A DNA stretch of 64,000 nt from DATBAX01 sp963723765. GTDB taxonomy: Bacteria > Acidobacteriota > Terriglobia > Terriglobales > Acidobacteriaceae. Position numbers and translations under genes: made by a program. Numbering within the stretch: the stretch's first letter is position 1; every line of letters begins with the position of its first letter. The notes under the pieces were generated by a model, which searched no databases, was not told the origin of the DNA, and saw nothing but the letters and a program-made list of their open reading frames with translations. Location: assembly GCA_963723765.1 (NCBI GenBank), contig CAVRSD010000005.1:1-64000 (forward strand), written 5' to 3'. This document shows, one piece after another, positions 46,152-55,706 of the stretch.

Positions 46152-47333
46152 ATGCCACTCGCTCGCATCATCACCACCAGCGCAAGATATTCTGACGGGC
46201 TCGCGGACGATTTGCGTTCTCGAGGATTTCAAGTCCTGACCTCCGCTCCCGGCGACAGCGTTTCCGAATCCGCCGATTTGGAAATTACCCTCAATGAGTG
46301 TCTCCCAGAAGATGCCAGGGCGGCTGCCACCGATTCTCCGGTCACCAAAGACATGCGTGTTTTTGTCACACCGCAGGCGTTCGCCGGCAACATACGATCG
46401 ATTGAGATGTTTGTGCTGACTCCGCAGCGAGTCACCGTCCAGAAACTGGAGATTGAAGCGCCCGTCGAGCCACCTTCAATTTTGACCCCCGCTTCTTTGG
46501 GTTCCGTCCCTCTGGGAAAGATGTTGGAGTTCATCGCACCTGCCGAAGTTGTGCCCAATGACCTTATCAGCCCCGTTGAAGTAAGCCCCGTTAAGGCAAA
46601 CAACGAAGATGTCGCCGCCGCGGTGGAAGTTGAAGTTGCTTCATCAGAGTTTGAAGAAAAAGAAGAAGAAGTCTTGCCGGCGATGGAGGCAGCTCCGGAA
46701 ATCCTTCCCGTACTCGAAACTACTCAGCCGGAACCGCCAAGCACGATTGGACGCGCCGTCCTGGCTTCAACACAAACGGCGGTTCCCGCGTGGCCGGACA
46801 TGAGCGAGATGAAGCTGGTGCCGGCGGAGCTTGCTCCGGCTGTAGTCAAGCCCGTGGGAATGCCCCTGCAGGACGCTGTTCTGTCACAAAAAGCCCCTGC
46901 CAGCGTTTCCTTCCGAGCCCAGTCGGTTCGCGATAAACGTTTCTGGAAAGTGCCAATCGTTCTTGGGATCGTCGCGATTTTCGCACTATCGGCAGTTCGG
47001 TTGGCAAATCATTTCTCGAACTCTCATGCGCAGGCAGGAACTGTACAGCAAGTAACGCCATCTCCAATTCCGGTGGCCATGCCATCCGCCGCTCCCGTGA
47101 GCACCGCCAAGCTGGCAGGCACGATGCAATCCTCGACTGCGGTCACGCTGCAGAAACCAGCAGAAAAACCTGTGCGGATTTCGATCAAAGCCAAAGTACG
47201 TGCGTCCCGTCCGGCAGCAAAACGAGGAAGAAACAACTCCGAGTCCGGCTATGTGGCCAAGGACACTACCGTCTATTTCTCCAAGCCTTCTCCGGTTCAG
47301 ACCGCTGACCAGAAAGCTTTAGCCAGACCCTAA
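46152..47333 (+). CDS. Single-pass membrane protein of unknown function
   Basis: 393 residues. The first about 110 residues form a compact domain (LADDLRSRGFQVLTS, near LEITLNECLP) ahead of an acidic and Pro-rich linker with EEKEEEV. One transmembrane helix spans about 272-292 (VPIVLGIVAIFALSAVRL). The C-terminal tail is Ala/Pro/Ser-rich and basic, ending in VAKDTTVYFS. This layout, with a soluble N-terminal domain, long linker, one helix and a short basic tail, recurs in Acidobacteriota hypothetical proteins. I recognise no known function. Confidence 0.7.
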   Translation: MPLARIITTSARYSDGLADDLRSRGFQVLTSAPGDSVSESADLEITLNECLPEDARAAATDSPVTKDMRVFVTPQAFAGNIRSIEMFVLTPQRVTVQKLEIEAPVEPPSILTPASLGSVPLGKMLEFIAPAEVVPNDLISPVEVSPVKANNEDVAAAVEVEVASSEFEEKEEEVLPAMEAAPEILPVLETTQPEPPSTIGRAVLASTQTAVPAWPDMSEMKLVPAELAPAVVKPVGMPLQDAVLSQKAPASVSFRAQSVRDKRFWKVPIVLGIVAIFALSAVRLANHFSNSHAQAGTVQQVTPSPIPVAMPSAAPVSTAKLAGTMQSSTAVTLQKPAEKPVRISIKAKVRASRPAAKRGRNNSESGYVAKDTTVYFSKPSPVQTADQKALARP

Positions 47334-47345
47334 GAATTTAGTCTT

Positions 47346-48818
<1,473 letters not shown>

Positions 48819-48854
48819 TAATTTCGCATCCTCGTTGAAATTCGGTAAGCGTCG

Positions 48855-48860
48855 ATTATA
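48855..48860 (-). promoter_or_regulatory. Possible -10 box of thiC
   Basis: The minus strand reads TATAAT here, 36 bases before the chosen thiC start. No -35 hexamer is found at the expected distance, so only a -10 element is supported. Confidence 0.3.
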
Positions 48861-48942
48861 CGCTGCGCGAGGAGGTCGTTTGGGAAGCAAAGTGAGTTGA
48901 AAATGCTGTAGCGAAACGGGGGAGGGATTCGCGATCGGGCGG

Positions 48943-49443
48943 CTATGGACACCCTTGCTGAGTACATCCCGCCGGAGGTTGCAATCGAATGGTGTGCACC
49001 GCAAACTTGAAATCTATCGCCGCCGCCGCCACCGGATACAACCACCAAAATTTCCGAATCACTCCGTCTCCCGGCAACCAGTCATGACGCTTCTTGATCT
49101 CGTAGGCCACAAGCATTTCGGCTGCGTAGATAGGCGCATGTTTTGCAATCAGGCTGGCGTGCGAGGGAACGCTGGCGGCCCACGGAGCTCCTTGTGCATT
49201 TTCGTGCTCAATCACGAAATGCCGGCTGGTGAGGCGCATGGTCTCCGCCGCGGCCAGAGTCCCCATAAGGATCATGAACTTCTTGTCGATGACCTTTTGC
49301 GGCTGTGGCGTGGCTGGAAGAGCAGGCATCTGAGTAAAGCTTGTTGTATATTCGGCTGCGGAAATGCTCTCGTTCGGCCCATCTTGCGCCTCAAGGTAGC
49401 CGCCAATCAGAAAGATAAAAACAATAAACTGAACAACTCGCAA
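48943..49443 (-). CDS. Small exported or membrane protein, unknown function
   Basis: 166 residues. A signal peptide (about 1-19, LIGGYLEAQ) precedes a variable segment and then a conserved-looking helical core: DKKFMILMGTLAAAETMRLTS, HAPIYAAEMLVAYEIKKR and WWLYPVAAAAIDFKFAVHT, with two or three weak membrane helices. The tail has a Cys pair (CTQQGC). No catalytic motif. It ends 124 bases upstream of thiC on the same strand, but no functional link is evident. It is divergent from the M13 peptidase. Confidence 0.68.
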   Translation of the reverse strand: MRVVQFIVFIFLIGGYLEAQDGPNESISAAEYTTSFTQMPALPATPQPQKVIDKKFMILMGTLAAAETMRLTSRHFVIEHENAQGAPWAASVPSHASLIAKHAPIYAAEMLVAYEIKKRHDWLPGDGVIRKFWWLYPVAAAAIDFKFAVHTIRLQPPAGCTQQGCP

Positions 49444-49807
49444 TTGGAACCTCCGTTGATATGTCGTTTCGCGCCTCGTTTTCCTGAAAAGAAAACTCGC
49501 CGAATCTCAGCAGCGGCATGCGCAACGTACTTATCGAAGGAGCAAGCCCTCATCCAATCGCACTCGATGTACTTTTCAATGACATAGGAAACGCTTTCCC
49601 GATACGGGATAAGTTCGCACCCCTGTTCACGCAAAAGTTTGGTGCGATGAACGATAAGTTTTCCAATTCAAACTCTTTTGGGAGTTGTCACGTCGCGGAT
49701 CGACTCTCGTTCGTGCGACCTTAGGATGAAACCAGCTACCCTTTTCCGCTCTTGCCCGTCTGAGTCATCAGGCTTAAAATCACCAGTTCCTTCAAACGAG
49801 GTTATTC
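49444..49807. other. Divergent intergenic region, 364 bp
   Basis: No supported gene, RNA or repeat. Short open frames here show no family features. It must contain the M13 peptidase promoter, but I cannot place it. Confidence 0.45.
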
Positions 49808-51847
49808 ATGCGTTTTTGCCGTTTCCTGCCAGTAGTCATTCTTTTGTTGACCGTTCCCAGCTTCTCCCAAACCGCTCCCGGCAAGCCCGCTCCGGGCTTT
49901 AGCATCGACAATATCGACAAGTCGATCGATCCCTGCGTGGACTTCTACCAATACGCTTGCGGCAACTGGATGAAGACGTCTGAAATCCCCGCCGACCAGA
50001 GTTCCTGGAACAGCTTTGTGCAACTAGATGAGCAAAACCAGGGAATTCTGCGTGACATTCTGGAGAATGCTTCTGTCGATAAACCAGGCCGCAATGCCAT
50101 CGACCAGAAAATCGGGGACTTTTATGGCTCTTGCATGGACGAGAAGACGGTTGAGGCGAGAGGGCTTACGCCGCTCCAACCCGAGCTAAAGCGAATTGCA
50201 GACGCTAAAGATAAAACTGCTCTTATCGGCGAAGTTGCCCGCGTACAGTTGATCGGGCCCGCCAATCCTCTCTTTAACTTCGGTTCCTCGCCTGACCTGC
50301 ACAATGCTGGTCTGCAAATTACCTATCTCGATCAGGGCGGACTTTCATTGCCTGATCGCGACTACTACCTCAAGGACGATCTGCATATGGCGGACCTTCG
50401 CAAACACCTGGTCGAGTACATCACCGAGGTGTTTACGTTGTCGGGTCAATCCGCGCAGCAAGCGGCTGAGTCCGCACAGACCGTGCTTCGCATCGAGACC
50501 GCTCTGGCCAAGGTATCCATGGACCGCACAGAGCGCCGCGATCCTAAAAAACGCGATCATAAAATGACTCGCGAAGAAGCTGTCGCTCTGGCGCCAAGTT
50601 TCCATCTGGAGACGTTTTTTACTGCAATCGGCACTCCGGCCTTCACCGATCTCAACGTTACTAATCCTGAGTTTTTCAAACAAGCCAACGCCGTGGTCGA
50701 ATCTGAATCACTGGATTCGTTAAAGACTTACGTAAGCTGGCAGCTCATGCGAGGTGCTGCACCTTGGCTTTCCCAGCCTTTCGTGGAAGCCAATTTCAAA
50801 ATGCGGCAAGCTTTAACCGGACAAAAAGAGATTCAGGCGCGATGGAAGCGGTGCGTGGACCTCACTGACACCGAGTTGGGTGAAGCTTTGGGGCAACGCT
50901 ATGTGGATGTAACCTTCGGGCCCGATGGCAAACAGCGCATGCTTAAAATGGTGGACGCCCTGGAAAAATCACTGGACGCAGATGTTCAAGACCTCGCCTG
51001 GATGACCGGAGACACCAAGAAGCAGGCCAAGGTCAAGCTCGACGCCATTCGCAACAAGATCGGCTATCCCGATGTATGGCGAGACTACAGCAGCGTCAAG
51101 ATTGTGCCCGGCGATCTGGTGGGGAACTATCAGCGCGCGACCGAGTTCGAATCGAAACGCGAGATCGCCAAGATTGGCCAGCCGGTGGACCGCAAGGAAT
51201 GGGGTATGACTCCGCCCACGGTGAACGCCTACTACAACCCCTCGCAGAATGAGATCGTGTTTCCCGCTGGCATTCTGCAACCGCCGTTCTTCGATAAAGG
51301 GATGGACGATGCGGTAAACTTCGGAGGCATCGGACTGGTGATCGGACATGAACTCACGCATGGTTTCGATGACCAGGGCCGCAAGTTCGACCCGGAAGGC
51401 AATCTGCGCGACTGGTGGACGGCCGACGATGGCAAGGAATTCGAAAAGCGCGTCAGTTGCGTAGCTGACGAATACAGCGGTTTCGTTGCCGTGGACGATC
51501 TGAAGCTCAACGGCCGCCTTACTCTGGGCGAGAATACTGCCGATAACGGCGGCGCTCGCATCGCGCTGATGGCTCTCGAACACATGATCGCTGACGATAA
51601 AACCGGGAAGGAATCCGCGAAAATTGACGGCTACACTCCGGAACAACGCTTCTTCCTGGGATTCGGGCGGGTATGGTGCGAAAAGAGGCGTCCTGAGTTC
51701 GAACGCATGATGGTGACCACGAACCCACACTCGCCGGGGCATTGGCGGGTGGATGGAGTGGTCCAGAACATGCCGGAATTCCAAAAGGCCTGGGGATGCA
51801 AAGCCGGACAACCCATGGTTAGTGACAACGCCTGTCACGTCTGGTAA
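49808..51847 (+). CDS. M13 family metallopeptidase (neprilysin-like), exported
   Basis: 679 residues. The signal peptide is about 1-20 (PSFSQT). The N-terminal M13 domain begins CVDFYQYACGNWMK. The catalytic domain carries the zinc motif HELTH (514-518) in IGHELTHGFDDQGR and the third zinc ligand Glu575 in GENTADNGG. NAYYNPSQNEIVFPAGILQPPFF and the terminal CHVW are typical. It cleaves peptides on the amino side of hydrophobic residues outside the cytoplasm. Length is normal. A dispersed inverted repeat directly follows the stop. Confidence 0.95.
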   Translation: MRFCRFLPVVILLLTVPSFSQTAPGKPAPGFSIDNIDKSIDPCVDFYQYACGNWMKTSEIPADQSSWNSFVQLDEQNQGILRDILENASVDKPGRNAIDQKIGDFYGSCMDEKTVEARGLTPLQPELKRIADAKDKTALIGEVARVQLIGPANPLFNFGSSPDLHNAGLQITYLDQGGLSLPDRDYYLKDDLHMADLRKHLVEYITEVFTLSGQSAQQAAESAQTVLRIETALAKVSMDRTERRDPKKRDHKMTREEAVALAPSFHLETFFTAIGTPAFTDLNVTNPEFFKQANAVVESESLDSLKTYVSWQLMRGAAPWLSQPFVEANFKMRQALTGQKEIQARWKRCVDLTDTELGEALGQRYVDVTFGPDGKQRMLKMVDALEKSLDADVQDLAWMTGDTKKQAKVKLDAIRNKIGYPDVWRDYSSVKIVPGDLVGNYQRATEFESKREIAKIGQPVDRKEWGMTPPTVNAYYNPSQNEIVFPAGILQPPFFDKGMDDAVNFGGIGLVIGHELTHGFDDQGRKFDPEGNLRDWWTADDGKEFEKRVSCVADEYSGFVAVDDLKLNGRLTLGENTADNGGARIALMALEHMIADDKTGKESAKIDGYTPEQRFFLGFGRVWCEKRRPEFERMMVTTNPHSPGHWRVDGVVQNMPEFQKAWGCKAGQPMVSDNACHVW

Positions 51848-51861
51848 TTCGAAACATTCAC

Positions 51862-51933
51862 CACCGCCGAGAGCGCAGAGGCCGCAGAGAAAAGCATTTT
51901 GGTTTTCTCTGCGATCTCGCCGTTCTCGGCCGT
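51862..51933. repeat. Dispersed inverted repeat, CCGCCGAGA family (copy 2)
   Basis: The element opens CACCGCCGAGAGCGCAGAGG and closes with CTCGGCCGT; an inner pair GCAGAGAAAA (51884-51893) and TTTTCTCTGC (51903-51912) forms a strong hairpin. It shares most bases of the left half with 24906-24937. It sits just after the M13 peptidase stop and could serve as a terminator-like structure. Confidence 0.75.
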
Positions 51934-51997
51934 GAATAGTCTTTAACATCTCCTCTCTAACTTTTGCTAACATCCTTCTTCGAGATTCACTCTAAGA

Positions 51998-53011
51998 ATG
52001 AAGCACACTGGTGAAAACGTCGTCCGCATTGAAGCCGAGGCGCTGCGCGCGCTTGCCGATCGCATTGCCGGCCCAATGACGGAATCTTTCGATCGTGCGG
52101 TGAATCTGCTTCATGCCTGCAAGGGCCGAGCGGTCGTCACCGGCATGGGAAAAAGTGGCATCATCGCCCGGAAGATCGCCGCCACGCTGAGTTCGACAGG
52201 AACTCCGGCACTGTTCATGCATCCGGTCGAAGCCGTACATGGAGACCTCGGCATGGTGGTGCGCGGCGACGTCGTAATAGCACTCTCCTCCAGCGGAGAA
52301 ACCGAAGAAATCCTGCGCCTGCTGGCCACGATTAAGCGGCTGCAAGTGCCGTTGATCAGTTTTACTGGCGATGAACTATACGGCGGCATCCCGGGCGAGT
52401 GGCCTGCGACTGCACGATCCAAGCGTTCTACTTTGGCCGCGGCTGCCGAAGTAGCGCTTGATTGCTCTGTGGATCAGGAAGCGTGCACGCTTGGGCTTGC
52501 GCCGACCGCTTCCACGACTTGCATGCTCGCTCTGGGCGACGCGCTGGCCATGGCTCTCTCGGAAAAACGCGGGTTTAAAGAGGAAGATTTCGCCAACCTC
52601 CATCCCGGAGGCAAGCTGGGAAAGCGTCTGGCGCGGGTAGAGTCGCTGATGCACACCGGGGGCGCCGTCCCGCAAGTGACGCCACAAACCAGTATGCCCG
52701 ACGTGATCTACGAAATGTCCCGCAAGAAACTGGGCGTCACGGCCGTGGTCGAAGGCGGAAAACTCGTCGGCATGATCAGCGACGGCGATCTGCGCCGCCT
52801 GCTGGAAAAGCGCGGCAAAGACGTGCTCGATCTGACCGCAGTCGATTGCATGACAAAAAATCCGCGGACAATTTCAGGCACAGAGTTCGCGGCTTCGGCA
52901 ATCGCCCTTATGGAAGAGAAGAAGATCACGTCTCTGGTGGTTGTGGACAGCAGCGGCAAACTCCAGGGCATTGTCCATTTACATGATCTGTGGGGAACAG
53001 AAATGATGTAG
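51998..53011 (+). CDS. kdsD: Arabinose-5-phosphate isomerase (KpsF/GutQ/KdsD)
   Basis: 337 residues. The SIS domain (about 35-190) has VVTGMGKSGIIARK and the SSSGETEEI phosphate-binding turn, and it ends with two CBS motifs (about 225-280 and 290-337). The enzyme isomerises ribulose-5-phosphate to arabinose-5-phosphate, the substrate of KdsA, so it feeds Kdo synthesis. The loop after FTGDELYG is about ten residues longer than in E. coli KdsD (GIPGEWPATARSKR). In many relatives kdsC follows; here a small unrelated gene and proS follow. Confidence 0.92.
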   Translation: MKHTGENVVRIEAEALRALADRIAGPMTESFDRAVNLLHACKGRAVVTGMGKSGIIARKIAATLSSTGTPALFMHPVEAVHGDLGMVVRGDVVIALSSSGETEEILRLLATIKRLQVPLISFTGDELYGGIPGEWPATARSKRSTLAAAAEVALDCSVDQEACTLGLAPTASTTCMLALGDALAMALSEKRGFKEEDFANLHPGGKLGKRLARVESLMHTGGAVPQVTPQTSMPDVIYEMSRKKLGVTAVVEGGKLVGMISDGDLRRLLEKRGKDVLDLTAVDCMTKNPRTISGTEFAASAIALMEEKKITSLVVVDSSGKLQGIVHLHDLWGTEMM

Positions 53012-53042
53012 GAACTATCAGCAAGAACAACTCTTACAACCT

Positions 53043-53080
53043 TGTCATTCCGAAGCGGCAAAGCCGCAGAGGAATCTGCT
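53043..53080. repeat. Dispersed TTGTCATTCCG-type repeat
   Basis: TTGTCATTCCGAAGCGG, the small hairpin GCGGC-AAA-GCCGC (53055-53067) and GAGGAATCTGC form one end of an intergenic repeat family I know from acidobacterial genomes. Its opposite end is not visible, so this is a partial copy. It separates kdsD from the small gene at 53106. Confidence 0.5.
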
Positions 53081-53105
53081 TTCTGCATGAAGTGAGGAAA
53101 CTCCC

Positions 53106-53315
53106 ATGTACCATTACGATCCCGCGACCGCCCTCGAAGAACTCACCGAAGAAGCCGCATTACCCAACCCCGTCCACATGCGCGACATGCTGCTGCGCAA
53201 GCATCTCACCACTGAAAAATCGCTGGAGCTAAACCGGCTGTTTGTCGAGTATCAGAAGTTCTTCGGCGAGACCCAGAAGCTGGGGAAGGAAATTCTGAAG
53301 CAGTTGACTGCCTAA
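53106..53315 (+). CDS. Small helical protein, unknown function
   Basis: 69 residues, mostly alpha-helical with heptad-like leucines in LLRKHLTTEKSLELNRLF. A GAGG ribosome binding site lies eight bases before the ATG, which supports translation. The N-terminal half is acidic (EELTEEA). No cysteines, no membrane segment, no family recognised. It sits between kdsD and proS on the same strand. Confidence 0.65.
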   Translation: MYHYDPATALEELTEEAALPNPVHMRDMLLRKHLTTEKSLELNRLFVEYQKFFGETQKLGKEILKQLTA

Positions 53316-53379
53316 CGATCAAGCCAAAAGCCGCGATCATTTATAATAGCCAATTCCCTATTACTCAGGACTTTCAACT

Positions 53380-55149
53380 ATGCATCGCTGGTCGCAACTC
53401 TTTATTCCTACCCTGCGCGAAGCTCCAGCGGACGCCGAAGTCGCGAGCCACAAATTTCTTGTCCGCGCGGGTTACATTCGCCAGTTGGCCGCCGGCATTT
53501 ACTCCTATCTGTTCATGGGGCAGCGGTCGTTCAACAAGATCATCGCCATTGTCCGCGAGGAGATGGACACCATCGGCCAGGAATTCTACCTGCCCGCGCT
53601 AAATCCGCGTGAGATCTGGGAAGCCAGCGGCCGTTGGTCGGTGATGGGCGACAACATGTTTCGCCTGAAAGACCGCAAAGGCGCCGATCTGGCCCTGGGC
53701 ATGACTCATGAAGAAGTCATGACTGAGATCGCGCGCAAAGAACTGCGCAGCTACAAGCAACTGCCGCAAATCTGGTATCAGATTCAGACCAAATTTCGTG
53801 ACGAGCCGCGACCCAAGTCAGGATTGCTCCGGGTGCGACAGTTCATCATGAAGGACGCATATTCGTTCGACATCGATGCTGCCGGTCTCGACGCCTCTTA
53901 TCAAAAACATCGCGATACATACCGCCGTATCTTCGATCGCTGCGGTTTGCAATACATGATCATTGAAGCCGATTCGGGCGCCATGGGTGGTTCCGGTTCA
54001 GAAGAGTTCATGGTGCGTACTCCAGCCGGTGAAGACCAGGTCGCAAGCTGCGATAGTTGCGATTATGCAGCCAACGTGGAAAAGGCGATCTCAAAGCTCG
54101 ATTCCGTCGAAGACCTGGCTTCGGAAGGCGACGGCAGTGCGCTGGAAGTACACACCCCTGGGCAAAAAACAATCGAAGACGTTGCCCGCTTTCTGGGAGT
54201 CTCCCCGAAGAACAAGATAAAAACACTGGCCCTCATGGCGCAAGAGACCGACGCTAAGACAGGGAAAACCAAACTTCGTGCGGTTGTTCTCCTTATGCGC
54301 GGCGATCATCAGATGAACGAAGCGAAGCTGGCCGCCGCTGTGGCAGGAAAAGAAACTCGGCCTATGGAAGAAGAGGAGATCAAGACACTGTTCCATTCTC
54401 CCGCCGGATTCCTGGGGCCGCTCGGAATCGATTGGGCAAAAGACTGGAAGGATGGCGACCGTCCGATATTGCTCGTCGACAAAGCCCTGGAGGGTCGCAA
54501 GAACCTGATCTCGGGCGCCAATAAAGAGGACTACCACGTCAAGAACATCACGCCGGACGGCAACTTCCAGCCCACCGCCTACGCCGATCTTCGCAGCGTT
54601 ACGGCGGGCGAGCCCTGTCCGAAATGCGGTGCCCCTCTCCGTATCGATACTGCGGTGGAAATCGGGCACATCTTCAAACTAGGTCAGAAGTATACGACCT
54701 CCATGGGCGCACGAGTCCTCGACAAGAATGGCAAAGAGGTCACGCCGATCATGGGAAGCTATGGGATCGGTATCGAACGTATCCTGACCGCCGCCATTGA
54801 GCAAAGCAACGACGAAAATGGCTTCTGGCTACCGGCGTCCATTGCTCCGTTTGAAATCGTGGTCAGTCCTACCAACGTGAAGGATGAACAGCTCGTTAAT
54901 ACGGCTATTGATATCGCAACTCGTCTGGAATCAGCGGGTTTCGACGTTTTACTGGATGATCGTGACGAGCGGCCCGGGGTTAAATTCAAAGATGCAGACC
55001 TGGTCGGCATCCCCTACAGAATCACTGTCGGCAAGAAGGTTACCGAAGGTACTGTGGAAGTCGTTATGCGCTCGACTCGCCAAATTCAGGATGCTAGCAT
55101 CGCCACTATAACCGAATACTTTCAGAGTATTTTGCGGCCTGCGCGCTGA
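53380..55149 (+). CDS. proS: Prolyl-tRNA synthetase, bacterial type
   Basis: 589 residues. ProS attaches proline to tRNA-Pro. The class II core carries motif 2 (FRDEPRPKSGLLRVRQF) and motif 3 (GSYGIGIERIL). The insertion domain between them (about 225-400), with VEKAISKLDSV... and AEDVARFLGV-like EDVARFLGVSPKNKIK, is the editing (INS) domain of the bacterial form that removes mischarged alanine. The C-terminal anticodon-binding domain ends the protein. Length matches the family. A TATAAT sequence at 53342-53347 may be its -10 box. A hairpin overlaps its stop codon. Confidence 0.96.
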   Translation: MHRWSQLFIPTLREAPADAEVASHKFLVRAGYIRQLAAGIYSYLFMGQRSFNKIIAIVREEMDTIGQEFYLPALNPREIWEASGRWSVMGDNMFRLKDRKGADLALGMTHEEVMTEIARKELRSYKQLPQIWYQIQTKFRDEPRPKSGLLRVRQFIMKDAYSFDIDAAGLDASYQKHRDTYRRIFDRCGLQYMIIEADSGAMGGSGSEEFMVRTPAGEDQVASCDSCDYAANVEKAISKLDSVEDLASEGDGSALEVHTPGQKTIEDVARFLGVSPKNKIKTLALMAQETDAKTGKTKLRAVVLLMRGDHQMNEAKLAAAVAGKETRPMEEEEIKTLFHSPAGFLGPLGIDWAKDWKDGDRPILLVDKALEGRKNLISGANKEDYHVKNITPDGNFQPTAYADLRSVTAGEPCPKCGAPLRIDTAVEIGHIFKLGQKYTTSMGARVLDKNGKEVTPIMGSYGIGIERILTAAIEQSNDENGFWLPASIAPFEIVVSPTNVKDEQLVNTAIDIATRLESAGFDVLLDDRDERPGVKFKDADLVGIPYRITVGKKVTEGTVEVVMRSTRQIQDASIATITEYFQSILRPAR

Positions 55150-55171
55150 TTCTCGATTCATAAGCGCGCAG
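55139..55171 (+). promoter_or_regulatory. Hairpin at proS stop with alternative partner at next start
   Basis: CTGCGCGCT (55139-55147) pairs perfectly with AGCGCGCAG (55163-55171). A further AGCGCGCT at 55183-55190, directly before the next ATG, can pair with the same arms. Two mutually exclusive structures are thus possible around the ribosome entry of the downstream gene. There is no T-run, so it is not a simple terminator. Confidence 0.4.
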
Positions 55172-55190
55172 CCAAAAGGCAGAGCGCGCT

Positions 55191-55538
55191 ATGAAAATGG
55201 TTTTTGGCATCATCATCATCGTTGCAGCAGTCTATTTAGGCGCAGAACTGGTCCCTGCTTACTACGGAAACTACGAATTCTCGGACTACATCAAGACGAC
55301 CGCCACCATGGAGACCTATACCACCAAGCCGGAGTCTGATATTCGCGAATTGATCTTTAAAAAAGCTCAGCAGATGGACATTCCCATCAGCAAAGAAGCC
55401 ATTAAGGTCCAGCGCCAGGGCCAACAGAATATTGGCTCGCTTTTCATCAGCGCTCCTTACACCGTACATGTGGACTTAGCGGTGGTTCCGGTCGATCTGC
55501 ACTTCGAGCCCTCCACCGAAAACAAGAGTCCCTTCTAG
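55191..55538 (+). CDS. DUF4845-like membrane-anchored protein
   Basis: 115 residues: one N-terminal transmembrane helix (about 4-20), then LVPAYYGNYEFSDYIKTTA, a helix-strand domain with ESDIRELIFKKAQQMDIPI and a final strand pair (YTVHVDLAVVP). This matches the layout of DUF4845 proteins of unknown function. No Shine-Dalgarno sequence is near the ATG, which lies inside a potentially structured region. It follows proS by 41 bases and precedes the penicillin-binding protein. Confidence 0.72.
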   Translation: MKMVFGIIIIVAAVYLGAELVPAYYGNYEFSDYIKTTATMETYTTKPESDIRELIFKKAQQMDIPISKEAIKVQRQGQQNIGSLFISAPYTVHVDLAVVPVDLHFEPSTENKSPF

Positions 55539-55706
55539 TCAACGGCGCAAGCTCGGTCATGATTTAGAATGGTAGTAGGAGATTGGCAATCCCGGCAGTT
55601 TTCCGGGGCGCCTTCGGCTGCAGCATCCGGAGGATTCAAGTTTCCGCCCGGCAATTCCTGCATTGGATAACGCAATCCCCTCATCAGGTCATCATAACCA
55701 CCAACC

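Noticed and set aside
48819..49000. TPP riboswitch upstream of thiC
   Set aside because: The region lacks the CTGAGA core and the conserved ACC-TGA-CTGG-type 3' part of the THI-box.
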